Below, piece after piece: positions 1-8,469 of a DNA stretch of 64,000 bases. The stretch is from Bradyrhizobium sp. AT1 (GTDB lineage Bacteria > Pseudomonadota > Alphaproteobacteria > Rhizobiales > Xanthobacteraceae), in the NCBI RefSeq assembly GCF_001590795.1, contig NZ_JXDL01000001.1, positions 750,774 to 814,773 on the forward strand, written 5' to 3'. Below the pieces are notes generated by a model that searched no databases, was not told the origin of the DNA, and saw only the letters and a program-made list of their open reading frames with translations. Each line of letters opens with the position of its first letter. Position 1 is the stretch's first letter. The translations under genes and the position numbers were made by a program.

Positions 1-1
1 G

Positions 2-229
2 CTGAAGATCTTCGAGGGACCGAAGATCGAGGTGCATATCTCGAACATCCATATGCGCGACGAGCTTCACCGCCACTCGGTCACCTCGAGCGCCTGCACG
101 GCGGTCATTTGCGGTCTGGGCCCCTACGGCTATCTCGCCGCGATGCTGGCGGTTGTCCAGCGCATCGGACGATTGCCTGGGACGATCCCGGCCGCTCTTC
201 ACGGGCTCGCTGCTGCCGGCAAAGCTTAG
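2..229 (+). CDS. aroQ: Type II 3-dehydroquinate dehydratase, C-terminal part (5' truncated by window)
   Basis: The reading frame is open from base 2 and stops at a TAG at 227-229, so only about the last 75 residues are visible. The segment IEVHISNIHMRDELHRHS followed by AVICGLGPYGY matches the conserved C-terminal half of type II dehydroquinases, including the H-x-SN-H substrate-binding region. The enzyme converts 3-dehydroquinate to 3-dehydroshikimate in the cytoplasmic shikimate pathway; the same family also serves quinate catabolism. After the GY motif the tail is somewhat longer than in the enzymes I know and ends in an Ala/Gly-rich stretch. The next gene starts 11 bases downstream on the same strand, suggesting co-transcription. 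The catalytic Tyr and Arg in the N-terminal half lie outside the window. Confidence 0.85.
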   Translation: MKIFEGPKIEVHISNIHMRDELHRHSVTSSACTAVICGLGPYGYLAAMLAVVQRIGRLPGTIPAALHGLAAAGKA

Positions 230-240
230 GGGAGGGCGGA

Positions 241-897
241 ATGCGCGGAGCGGGATTTCTCGCCATCTGGAGCGACGTTGAGGCGTACGATCTGACGGAT
301 TACCGGCACTGGTTGACGCGTGAGCACACCACCGAGCGCGTGACGACCAAGGGATTCCTGGCTGCGCGTGTGTTTCGCGCTGCAAGAGCCGACATCAACC
401 GCTTCTTCATCCTGTATGAGCTGGAAGCGCCCGAGGTTCTCGATGGCGAAGCCTATCTGGCGCGCCTCAACGCGCCGACGCCGTGGTCGCAGCGCATCAT
501 GCCGAAACTCGGCAATTTCATGCGGGGCGGGGGCGTCATGCTCACGCGGGCGGGGAGGGGCGAGGGGGCAACGATCATGGCGCTGCGGATCGAGAAGCTG
601 CCTGAAGATCCGCAAGGAATGGCCCAGGCACTCGTCGCCTGCGACGGAGTTGCCGCCGTGCAGATCGGCGCGACCGATCAGGCCCGGACCTCGGTGCCGA
701 CGACGGAGAAGGGCATGCGAAAGGCAGAAGGCTTTTTCGCGGGCCTCTTGTTGATCGAGGCGCTGGACGTGACGGCTTTGCAGGCCGCCCTTCACAAGGC
801 CCGTGAGATTGCACCTGACGTCATGGACCGCGCGAGCGAGCCGGAGATTTATCAGAACATGTTTGCACTCGACGCTCGCATCGCGTATTTCGGCTGA
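241..897 (+). CDS. Conserved hypothetical protein, 218 aa
   Basis: The start ATG at 241 directly follows a purine-rich GGGGAGGGCGG ribosome site, which rules out the longer frame beginning inside aroQ. There is no signal peptide or membrane segment, so the protein should be cytoplasmic. The first half (YRHWLTREHTTERV, then a charged segment and FFILYELEAPEVL) and the second half (MALRIEKLP to LLLIEALDV) look like two related alpha/beta units, as in ferredoxin-like dimeric barrel proteins. This is a guess from the hydrophobic pattern, not a family match. Because it sits 11 bases after aroQ, a role in shikimate/quinate or aromatic metabolism is possible. I do not recognise the family. Confidence 0.75.
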   Translation: MRGAGFLAIWSDVEAYDLTDYRHWLTREHTTERVTTKGFLAARVFRAARADINRFFILYELEAPEVLDGEAYLARLNAPTPWSQRIMPKLGNFMRGGGVMLTRAGRGEGATIMALRIEKLPEDPQGMAQALVACDGVAAVQIGATDQARTSVPTTEKGMRKAEGFFAGLLLIEALDVTALQAALHKAREIAPDVMDRASEPEIYQNMFALDARIAYFG

Positions 898-1003
898 TCA
901 GCACCGGAAGCCGTGCTACCGCCTGGCACGGCCCTCGCGGATGAACCTTGCCGCAAGGTGAGGGCACAAAGAGAGAGATCACTCCCAAGTCCGCGGACGT
1001 TGA

Positions 1004-1819
1004 ATGAAATCGCTTGTCCTGCTCAGCCTGCTCGTCCTGGCGACGCCCGTCCATGCCGCCACGACCGAGCAGCACTACCTTGATCTGCGCGATCGCTACA
1101 TCGCAAAATTCTCGAAGGCCAAGGAGAGCGACGAGACCTCCAGGCAGCATGATGCCGCTCTGAAGGAGCTGACAGGAGTACTGCGCGGCCTGGTCGGACC
1201 GGTCGCGATCAGGGGGCTGCCCGCAGAGGGCAAGTCGAACGTCGACACGCTGTTCAGCGGTGACTCCGGCTTCGGTCATCTCGACGGTCTCGGCTTCGCT
1301 TCCGAAGGCGACAAGATGCAGGCCGTGGTGACCACCTCCGGGCTGCTCAAGCACTGGCTGCGCGAACGCCGCGGGGACGGCATGCCGCAGGAGATCGGAA
1401 GCGCGCTGACGTCAGACCGCTTCTACTATTACGCGATCCAGGACGCCGCTTTCGCCAAATATGCGGAATTGCCGGTCACCAAGCCAGCATCGGCGAGCGC
1501 CGCGGTCGCCGTGCTGGGCGTGCGCGGCAATGGCGACCTGAAGGGACCGCCGAGCGAGATTGGCGTCGTCGCGATCCAGGGCGACAAGGTCTTCTTCCTT
1601 GCCGTCAGCGGTGCCGTGAAGACGGCCGAGATCCCCGCCTGCGAGAAAGTCTGGAAGCAGATGATGGCCCGGAAGACGCCGCAGGACACCATGGCCAAAG
1701 AAGACCAGGCGATGGACGCCTACACCAAATGCTTCGCCAAGGAAGCACCAAGCCAGAGCTGGTTCGCGGCGGCCGTCAAGAAGGCGCAGAGCCAGCTGGA
1801 TCTGCTGCCGCTGCGCTAA
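1004..1819 (+). CDS. Putative periplasmic protein, 271 aa
   Basis: The protein opens with a clear Sec signal peptide (MKSLVLLSLLVLATPVHA), so the mature protein is expected in the periplasm. The body is alternately charged and hydrophobic, with no further membrane span, and has two cysteines late in the protein (in IPACEKVWK and AYTKCFAKE) that could form a disulfide. The central part, GVRGNGDLKGPPSEIGVVAIQGDKVFFLAVSG, reads like a beta-rich region. The gene stops 7 bases before the convergent stop of nosX, so it is the far boundary of the nos cluster rather than part of it. I do not recognise a family. The ribosome site is weak, and the start rests on the signal peptide. Confidence 0.75.
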   Translation: MKSLVLLSLLVLATPVHAATTEQHYLDLRDRYIAKFSKAKESDETSRQHDAALKELTGVLRGLVGPVAIRGLPAEGKSNVDTLFSGDSGFGHLDGLGFASEGDKMQAVVTTSGLLKHWLRERRGDGMPQEIGSALTSDRFYYYAIQDAAFAKYAELPVTKPASASAAVAVLGVRGNGDLKGPPSEIGVVAIQGDKVFFLAVSGAVKTAEIPACEKVWKQMMARKTPQDTMAKEDQAMDAYTKCFAKEAPSQSWFAAAVKKAQSQLDLLPLR

Positions 1820-1826
1820 CTTGCGA

Positions 1827-2822
1827 TTACGCCGACAATTCGACCGACTTGCCGGCCCCATCGATCAGGTGCACGCGGTCGATGCCGACGCGCGGCAAGA
1901 GCGATCGAATCTCGTCTTCCGGCATCAGGCTGAACGCCGTCGAAAATGCGTCCGCGGCGGTCGCGCTGCGGGCCACGGTGGTCACGCTGCGATAGCGCAG
2001 GGCGCAGCCGCCTGATCGCGGATCGAACAGATGGTTGAATTGCCCCATGGCGCCGAACTGGCAGCCGTAGCCGCCCGATGTGGACACGGCGCGGTCGACG
2101 ATCGGCAGCACAGTTTTCGTCTGGCCCACAACGTCGGGATCGGCGATGCCGATCTCCCAGGGGCGCCCGTCCGGACGCGAGCCGATCGCCCGGGCTTCGC
2201 CCATGTCGACCAGGCTGCGAGAGATGCCGTGCGCCCGCAGCAGCTCGACCACCTTGTCCGTGACGTAACCTTGCGCGATCCCGTTCAGGGTGACGGCCAT
2301 GCCTCTGGGCATCACGATCCGCTCGCGGCTGATCGACAGCCGGCCGCTACCGACGCGCGCCAGCGCCGTCTTGATCTCGGTTGCCGCAGGACCGGCCGGA
2401 TCGGCGTCATCTCGCGCGAAATGGCTGGCATAGAGCTCCCACAGCGGCTGCACCGTGACGTCGAACAGACCACCCGAGAGCGTCGAATAGTGCTGCGAGG
2501 TCGAGAGCAGATCGACCATCTCGGCGGCAGGATCGATCAGGATGCCGGTCCGGTTCAGCCCCACCAGGGCGGAGTCGTCGAGGTAGAGACTGAACAGCCG
2601 CTCGAGCCGCCGCGCCTCAGCGCACGCCAGCACGATCAGCCGTTCCGCCCGGCTGCGGTCGTCGTCATGGATCTCCATCGTCGCCACCGCGCCCAGCATC
2701 GTGCCGCGCCAGGTCACCGGCGCGAGCTCGGCCCGAGCAGGATGAGCAGAAGACAGCGCGCCGAGGCCCGCGGCCGCCGCGCTGATATGGATGAAGCGTC
2801 GGCGCGTCAGGATTCGCGTCAT
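1827..2822 (-). CDS. nosX: NosX, FAD:protein FMN transferase (ApbE-like)
   Basis: This is the last gene of the nos operon. The 331-residue protein begins MTRILTRRRFIHISAAAAG, a twin-arginine signal ending near ARA, so it acts in the periplasm. The body matches the ApbE family: FSLYLDDSALVGLNRTG, LFDVTVQPLWELY, GIAQGYVTDKVVELLRAHG, DMGEARAIGSRPDGRPW and the late VSTSGGY segment with its conserved serine/threonine residues. ApbE enzymes move FMN from FAD onto a threonine of a target protein; for NosX the target is NosR. The start ATG overlaps the nosL stop by four bases, indicating translational coupling. The neighbourhood makes NosX much more likely than a general ApbE. Confidence 0.93.
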   Translation of the reverse strand: MTRILTRRRFIHISAAAAGLGALSSAHPARAELAPVTWRGTMLGAVATMEIHDDDRSRAERLIVLACAEARRLERLFSLYLDDSALVGLNRTGILIDPAAEMVDLLSTSQHYSTLSGGLFDVTVQPLWELYASHFARDDADPAGPAATEIKTALARVGSGRLSISRERIVMPRGMAVTLNGIAQGYVTDKVVELLRAHGISRSLVDMGEARAIGSRPDGRPWEIGIADPDVVGQTKTVLPIVDRAVSTSGGYGCQFGAMGQFNHLFDPRSGGCALRYRSVTTVARSATAADAFSTAFSLMPEDEIRSLLPRVGIDRVHLIDGAGKSVELSA

Positions 2823-3391
2823 GGCGTTCTCCTCGGTCTTTCGCCCGGCGGGCCTTCCGCCGTCTCGTCGGCCGCGACGGCGCCGCCGGCGTTCGCCGAG
2901 GTCAAGACATAGTCCCGGGGCACCTCGTCGAAGCCGACGATCCTGCCTCCGTTTGCACCGGCGAATGTCTCCGCCGCCGCCCGGTCCGAGAACGGAACGG
3001 CCTCGTCGCCGCCCATGCCGCTTTTGACCCGGCTCTCGATCACGAACAGCGCCTTGCGCGCCTCGATCCAGTTGTCGGCGCCGGGCTTGTCCCAGTCGGG
3101 CGCCTTGCCCATGTCGGACACGTAGATCGCCTGGATGTCCTTGGGCTCGTCCGGCAGCATGGTGAAGGCGATGGTGTCCCGCACGGACGAGAACCACACC
3201 GGCTCCATCAGGCTGGCGGCGAAGATATGGCCCTTCGGTCCGGGATGCTCGAGCACGTTCATGCCGCAGTAATGGCCGATGTCCTCCGCCGTCATCCGAT
3301 GCGGCGACGGGATCTTCGCGGCCTGCTTGTCGTTGCAGCCGGCGAGCGCGAGCGGCACGAGCAAGGCAAGAAGGATGGTTCGGCGCCTCAT
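2819..3391 (-). CDS. nosL: NosL, copper-binding lipoprotein for nitrous oxide reductase assembly
   Basis: The 190-residue protein has a lipoprotein signal (LLALLVPLALAGC, lipobox LAGC) and should be anchored in the membrane facing the periplasm. It carries the NosL core: CGMNVLEHPGPKGHI, where Cys and Met are the known copper(I) ligands, then YVSDMGKAPDW and MGGDEAVPFSDRAAAETFA. NosL hands copper to the NosDFY machinery for building the tetranuclear CuZ site. The C-terminal tail after the core is Ala/Gly/Pro-rich and probably disordered. Four-base overlaps with nosY upstream and nosX downstream tie it into the operon. Confidence 0.93.
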   Translation of the reverse strand: MRRRTILLALLVPLALAGCNDKQAAKIPSPHRMTAEDIGHYCGMNVLEHPGPKGHIFAASLMEPVWFSSVRDTIAFTMLPDEPKDIQAIYVSDMGKAPDWDKPGADNWIEARKALFVIESRVKSGMGGDEAVPFSDRAAAETFAGANGGRIVGFDEVPRDYVLTSANAGGAVAADETAEGPPGERPRRTP

Positions 3392-4215
3392 AGCTCCCTC
3401 CGCGAGAAGGCGAGCGCAGCCAGACCCAGCGGCAGCAGCGTCCAGCCGAGCAGGGCGGTCAGCAGGACAGGTATGGTCAGGGATGTGGTTTGGGCAAGGC
3501 CCGCCATGCCGGCAAAGGTGCTGACATTGGCAAAGCCGGTCAAATTGATCAGCCGGTAGGCGTCGGTCGGGTTCGCCAGCAGCATGGCGTTGAGCACGGA
3601 AGCCGAGATGCTGCGTCCCTGATCGAGCGCGAGCACACCGAGCAGCGCCATGTCGTAGATCAGCACCAGCAGCAGCCACAATCCGATGCAGATGCCGGCG
3701 GCCGTGCCGCGGTCGCGCACGAGCGCGCTGACCAGATATCCGATCGCGACGAAAGCTGCGCCGAGCAGCACCGAGGAGCCCACCATCGCTCCGAAGGCCA
3801 GGAGACTATCGTTGTCGATCTGGCTGCCGGTCGCCGCCAGCGCGCCGACCGCCGCGCCGTAGCCGAGGCAGGTCGCAAAGGCGAGCACGGCGAGGTGGCC
3901 CAGGAACTTGCCGAGCAGCACCTGCCATCGTGCGACCGGATAGCTCAGCAGCAACAGCATCGTCCCGCGTTCCATCTCGCCGACGATGGCGTCGTGGGAG
4001 ATCAGGAGCGCGATGAGCGGCACGAGAAAGATCGTCAGGCTCGACAGGCTGACGACGACCACGTCCAGCGTGCGAACGCCGACATTGCCGGTCGGCGCGC
4101 TGCCGAGAAAGGTGAGGGACAGCGCCAGCCCGGCGAGCAGGAGCGTTGCGGCCAGCACCCAGCGATTGCGGATGGCCTGGTGGATCTCCTTGGCGGCGAT
4201 GATCAGAACGTTCAT
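3388..4215 (-). CDS. nosY: NosY, ABC transporter permease of the NosDFY complex
   Basis: The 275-residue integral membrane protein has about six hydrophobic segments. It opens MNVLIIAAKEIHQAIRNRW, the usual ABC-2 type N-terminus, and contains the conserved loop GEMERGTMLLLLSYPVARW that couples to the ATPase. NosY pairs with the NosF ATPase, and together with NosD forms a membrane complex that uses ATP-driven movement to load copper into NosZ. The start was placed at the ATG overlapping nosF by four bases; the longer upstream frame is the shadow of nosF. Size and position are normal for the family. Confidence 0.93.
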   Translation of the reverse strand: MNVLIIAAKEIHQAIRNRWVLAATLLLAGLALSLTFLGSAPTGNVGVRTLDVVVVSLSSLTIFLVPLIALLISHDAIVGEMERGTMLLLLSYPVARWQVLLGKFLGHLAVLAFATCLGYGAAVGALAATGSQIDNDSLLAFGAMVGSSVLLGAAFVAIGYLVSALVRDRGTAAGICIGLWLLLVLIYDMALLGVLALDQGRSISASVLNAMLLANPTDAYRLINLTGFANVSTFAGMAGLAQTTSLTIPVLLTALLGWTLLPLGLAALAFSRREL

Positions 4216-5132
4216 GGCGCCTGCTCCGATTGCCGGAGGAAATGAGCATAGAGCTCGTCGAGGGTCGGCGGAACGACGTCGACGTCCTCGACGGCATTGC
4301 CGGCGGCCGTCGCGCGATGCAGCAGCTCGATCTTCCGCTCCGGTGCGGCGTCGATCTCGACGATGTGTCCGTTCAGGCGGCGGCAGGTCGCGTCCTGGGG
4401 AGCCCAGCCCGGCATCTCCTGAGGTGCGAGGCCAGCCACCTTGAGACGGATCCGGGTGGGCAGCCGGGCGAGCCGACGCAGTTCGTCGATCGATCCGTCC
4501 GCGACCTTGATGCCGCGGTTCATGATGATGACCCGGCCAGCGCGCTCCTCGAGCTCGGTCAATGCATGCGACGACAGCAGCACGGTCGCACCGCCCGCCG
4601 CGAGGCGCGCGATGATATCGTAGAATGTCTGGCGCAGCTCCGGATCGAGACCGGTGGTCGGCTCGTCCAGCAGCAGCACCCGCGGGGTGCCAAGCAGCGC
4701 CTGCGCGAGTCCCAGGCGCTGACGCATGCCCTTCGAATAAGTGTTCACCCGGCGGCGGCTGGCAGCACCGAGCCCGACGGCGTCGAGAAGATCGAGGGCC
4801 TTGGCCACCGGCTCCCGTTTCAGCCTGGCGTAGAAGGCCTGCGTCTCGCGGCCGGTCAGGGCAGGGTCGAAGGAGACGTTTTCCGGCAAGTAGCCGAGCT
4901 GTCGGCGGCCTGCGAATTCGCCGGCGGCGGGATTGTCTCCGAGAACCTCGATCGCGCCGCTGGTCGGCCGGATCAAGCCGAGCATGAGCTTCATCAGCGT
5001 GGTCTTGCCGGCGCCGTTGTGGCCAATCAAGGCGACCAGCTCGCCTTGGTCGAGCGTAAACGACGCATCGCGCACGGCCTTGACCTGGCCGTACGATTTG
5101 GTGACGTCGCTGATGCGGACCGTGCTGGTCAT
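4212..5132 (-). CDS. nosF: NosF, ABC transporter ATP-binding protein of NosDFY
   Basis: This is a 306-residue cytoplasmic ATPase. Walker A is GHNGAGKTT near residue 38, the signature region is YSKGMRQRLGLAQAL, Walker B is VLLLDEPTTGLD, and the switch histidine is in LLSSHALTE. The C-terminal third is less conserved and ends PPTLDELYAHFLRQ, a common tail in ABC-2 exporter ATPases. It powers the NosY membrane part for copper delivery to nitrous oxide reductase. It overlaps nosD upstream and nosY downstream by four bases each. All catalytic motifs are intact. Confidence 0.94.
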   Translation of the reverse strand: MTSTVRISDVTKSYGQVKAVRDASFTLDQGELVALIGHNGAGKTTLMKLMLGLIRPTSGAIEVLGDNPAAGEFAGRRQLGYLPENVSFDPALTGRETQAFYARLKREPVAKALDLLDAVGLGAASRRRVNTYSKGMRQRLGLAQALLGTPRVLLLDEPTTGLDPELRQTFYDIIARLAAGGATVLLSSHALTELEERAGRVIIMNRGIKVADGSIDELRRLARLPTRIRLKVAGLAPQEMPGWAPQDATCRRLNGHIVEIDAAPERKIELLHRATAAGNAVEDVDVVPPTLDELYAHFLRQSEQAP

Positions 5133-6487
5133 CGCGCTTCCTTCGGTGCAACTCTTTGCGGCGGCGACACCAGCGGATGGCTGTCGACAACGCCGCCCGG
5201 CAGCAGCGCGGGAAACTGTGCCTGCGCCCAGCGGATCACCTGGACGGCAGGGCTGTTGATCAGGACCTTCGCAGCGGGCGCGGTCCACAGCACGCGATCG
5301 ATCAGGTCGTTCGGCCGGTACGCGGTATCGGCGATGCCGTCGCCGTTGAGGTCGAATGCCGGATTGTCGCTCCAGTAGTTGCCGCGTCCGCCGGTCGACC
5401 AGTCGAGGTGCCTTGTGCCGACATATTTCACCTGGTTGGCGTTGCTGACGAAGGCGTTGCCAGTGATTTCGTTGCCTTCGGAGCCGGCTGTGAAGTGCAC
5501 GCCGATGGCGCAGCGTTCGAACCAGTTGCTGCGGAACTTGTTGTGATTGGTGTTGTAGATGAACACGCATTTCTCGGGGCCGCTCTTGAGCGCGCTCTCT
5601 CGTTTGGCTTGCGGAAGCATGCCTCGCTCGTCGTCGGGACCCTCTTCCGTCTTCTCTGTCGTCGCGCCGAGCGGGCCGCCGGTCACCCGGTTGCCCTCGA
5701 TCTGGGCGTAATTCGCGTAGTTGAAGAGAAATCCATAATCGCGATCATGATCGGAGGAGTTGCCGCGGACCAAAAGGCGGTTCGAATACATGATGGCGTA
5801 ACCGACATGGTTGCCGATCGAGACGTTGCCGCTGATCTCGCTGTCGTTGGTGTACATGTAGTGGACCGCAAAGCGAACCTGCTCGAAGCGGTTGTCGACG
5901 AAACGGTCCTTGCTGCTGGAGATCGAGAAGATGCCGTCGCGGCCGTAGCGGAAAATGTTGTTGGCGATGGTGACGTCGGGCGCATTCCAGAGCGAGACGC
6001 CGTTGCCGGCCTCGCTGAGACGCACCCCGCGCAATCCCTCGATCTCGTTACGGACGACCCGCGAGCCCCTGGCGCCGTGCACGTAGACGCCGAACAGGTT
6101 CCCGACCAGCCGGTTGTCCTCGATCGTGGCGCGTTCGGCCGTCTTTTGCAGGAAGATCCCGGAGTTCATCGCCTGCAAATCGCGGCCGGAGGCCCGGATG
6201 GTCAGACCGCGGACGGTGACGTCGGGGGCGCTGACGGTGATGACGTTGCCGGAGCCGTCGCCATCGAGCACCGCCTTGCGGCTCCCGACCAGTTGGAGGG
6301 GACGCTCGATCCGGATCGAGCCATGATACTCACCGGGCGCGAGCGTGACGACGTCGCCGGCGCGCGCGCCATCCAGCACCGCCTGCAGCGGCTGTCCGGG
6401 CACAGCCGTCAACGTCTCCGCACTGGCGAAGCCGGACAATCCGGCGGCGACGAGCGCCGCCGGAAACATGCGTAAGAATGGACCCAC
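5129..6487 (-). CDS. nosD: NosD, periplasmic right-handed beta-helix copper maturation protein
   Basis: The 452-residue protein has a Sec signal (FPAALVAAGLSGFASA) followed by many short repeats of the pectate-lyase-like beta helix, such as NSGIFLQKTAERATIEDN, NGVSLWNAPDVTIANN and VGYAIMYSNRLLVRGN. This is the NosD architecture; the protein sits on the periplasmic side of NosFY and receives copper from NosL. The start is taken as GTG at 6487 because a GGAG ribosome site lies seven bases before it, whereas the in-frame ATG six codons later has none. It begins 13 bases after nosZ ends and overlaps nosF by four bases. Confidence 0.93.
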   Translation of the reverse strand: MGPFLRMFPAALVAAGLSGFASAETLTAVPGQPLQAVLDGARAGDVVTLAPGEYHGSIRIERPLQLVGSRKAVLDGDGSGNVITVSAPDVTVRGLTIRASGRDLQAMNSGIFLQKTAERATIEDNRLVGNLFGVYVHGARGSRVVRNEIEGLRGVRLSEAGNGVSLWNAPDVTIANNIFRYGRDGIFSISSSKDRFVDNRFEQVRFAVHYMYTNDSEISGNVSIGNHVGYAIMYSNRLLVRGNSSDHDRDYGFLFNYANYAQIEGNRVTGGPLGATTEKTEEGPDDERGMLPQAKRESALKSGPEKCVFIYNTNHNKFRSNWFERCAIGVHFTAGSEGNEITGNAFVSNANQVKYVGTRHLDWSTGGRGNYWSDNPAFDLNGDGIADTAYRPNDLIDRVLWTAPAAKVLINSPAVQVIRWAQAQFPALLPGGVVDSHPLVSPPQRVAPKEAR

Positions 6488-6500
6488 GAGGTCGCTCCGA

Positions 6501-8447
6501 TCAGACCGATTTCGGTTCGACGAACATCCGGCCCTTCATCTCCATGTGCATGGCATGGCAGAACCAGGAGCAGTAGTACCAGTAGACGCCCGCCCTGTCG
6601 GCCGTGAAGGTCACGGACGCCGTCGCCATCGGCCCGATCTCCATCTGGACGCCGTAGTTCACGACGCAGAAGCCGTGGGTCAAATCTTCCACGGCGTCGA
6701 TATTGGTGACGAAGACGGTGACCTCGTCACCCTGCTTGACCTGGAATTGTTCGAGGCCAAAGGCGGGGGCGGTGGACGTCATGTAGACGCGCACCTTGTT
6801 GCCGTCGCGAATGATCTTCGAATCCGCCTCGAGATTGATGCCGTCGGCCTTGGCCTGCTTGACCGCATCGGCAAACATCGGATCCGCCCGGTCATAGATC
6901 GAGATTGGGTTGATCTTGGAGCGGTGGACGATGGTTGCGTCATGCGGCTCGGCAAAGCTCGGACCGTCATGCACCAGCTTCATCTGATCGCCGGAAATGT
7001 CGATCAGCTGATCGTTCTCGGGCTTGAGCGGCCCGACGTTCAGGAAGCGGTCCTTCGAGAACTTGTTCAGCGAGATGAGCCACTTTCCATCGGCCTCCTT
7101 GGTCTGTCCCATCGAGGTATGGTTGTGACCCGGCTGATAGTGCACGTCGAGCTTCTGGAGAATGGGATTGACCTTCTCACCCTTGAAGGCCCGCTTGGCG
7201 AGGTCGATGTTCCATTTACAGACCTGGCTGTCGAGGAAGAGGGTGGTGTAGGCGTTGCCCTTGCCGTCATAGGCGGTGTGCAACGGGCCAAGGCCCAGTT
7301 CGGGCTCGGCGACGACGACGTCGCGCGGCTTGATCTTGTCGTCGAACAGATCGTCGAACTTGCGGACGTCCATCACGGTCACGGTCGGCGAGAGTTTTCC
7401 GGCCGCCACGATGTGAATGCCGTCCGGCGCGGTGTTCATGCCATGCGGATTGTTCGAGACCGGCACGTAGCGGGTGTAGGCCGAACCCTTGCGGCCGTCG
7501 ATGACGGGCACGCCGTTCATTTCCTTGAAGTCGCCCTTCTTCACGGCTTCTTCGATCCGCTTGATGTTGAAGATGACGACCCAGTCCTGTTCGCTGGCGG
7601 TCATCTCCGCGAGAGTGACACCTTCCTCTCCGTTGTAGCAGGTCGCGAAGCAGTACTTGCCCTGGTAGTCGGCGTCGACGTTGTCGAGGTTGCCGCTGAC
7701 GATCACCTGCCAGGCCACCTTCATCGTATCGCCGTCGATCGCGCTGAAGATGGAGTGATACTGCTTGGGATCGTCGAGGACCTTGCCGTCGTTGGGCAGC
7801 GGCACGCCATCCTCGCCGTTCGCGAACACATAGCCGGTGCGCGGATATTTCTGCACACGCAGGCCGTGGACCGTGTGCTGGTTCGGCAGTTCGACGATCT
7901 TGTCGCATTTCATGATGTCGAGCCGCACGCGCGCGACGCGGCTGTTGGCCTTGTCGTTCATGAAGGCATAGCGACCGTCGTAAGTGCCGTCCGTAAAGGA
8001 GATATGCGGGTGGTGGAGATCGCCGTTCAGGAACGTGCCGCCGCGATTCTTCAGGAATTCGCGGGTCGCGGGCTGCAGCCCCTCGGTCAGGATCTTGATG
8101 CTCTCGTTGGTCTGGCCCCAGCCGGTCGCGCTGCAACGGTTGAACACCGGGACGCGCATCAGCTCGCGCATCGAGGGAAGGCCGATGATGCGCATCTCGC
8201 CGGACTGGCCGCTCGAGAAGAACACGTAATATTCGTCGAGCTCGCCGGGCGCGACCTCGGTCTTCTGCACGGCCGGCCTCGCCGCCGGCGCTTTCGGCGC
8301 GGCATTCTTGGTCTGCGCGTCCGCGGAGGAGACGAAGCCGCCGTCCTTCAGTGCGACTCCGCCGGCAAGGCCCACGCCCGCCGCAGCCGCCGTCGTTCCC
8401 AGCACTGTTCGTCGGCTGACGCCCTTTGCCTGTTCGTTCTCGCTCAT
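6501..8447 (-). CDS. nosZ: NosZ, nitrous oxide reductase (clade I, Tat-exported)
   Basis: This is the terminal enzyme of denitrification, reducing N2O to N2 in the periplasm. The 648-residue protein starts with a twin-arginine signal ([15 protein letters not shown]), the mark of clade I NosZ. The CuA site is complete: Cys626, Trp628, Cys630, His634 and Met637 in [12 protein letters not shown], with His591 in DLTHGF, spaced as in known structures. Histidine motifs for the CuZ cluster are present: [32 protein letters not shown] and AEPHDA. A strong GAGGAGG ribosome site precedes the ATG. It lies 22 bases after nosR. Nothing suggests inactivation. Confidence 0.97.
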   Translation of the reverse strand: MSENEQAKGVSRRTVLGTTAAAAGVGLAGGVALKDGGFVSSADAQTKNAAPKAPAARPAVQKTEVAPGELDEYYVFFSSGQSGEMRIIGLPSMRELMRVPVFNRCSATGWGQTNESIKILTEGLQPATREFLKNRGGTFLNGDLHHPHISFTDGTYDGRYAFMNDKANSRVARVRLDIMKCDKIVELPNQHTVHGLRVQKYPRTGYVFANGEDGVPLPNDGKVLDDPKQYHSIFSAIDGDTMKVAWQVIVSGNLDNVDADYQGKYCFATCYNGEEGVTLAEMTASEQDWVVIFNIKRIEEAVKKGDFKEMNGVPVIDGRKGSAYTRYVPVSNNPHGMNTAPDGIHIVAAGKLSPTVTVMDVRKFDDLFDDKIKPRDVVVAEPELGLGPLHTAYDGKGNAYTTLFLDSQVCKWNIDLAKRAFKGEKVNPILQKLDVHYQPGHNHTSMGQTKEADGKWLISLNKFSKDRFLNVGPLKPENDQLIDISGDQMKLVHDGPSFAEPHDATIVHRSKINPISIYDRADPMFADAVKQAKADGINLEADSKIIRDGNKVRVYMTSTAPAFGLEQFQVKQGDEVTVFVTNIDAVEDLTHGFCVVNYGVQMEIGPMATASVTFTADRAGVYWYYCSWFCHAMHMEMKGRMFVEPKSV

Positions 8448-8469
8448 GATTGCCTCCTCGGCTTTCGGT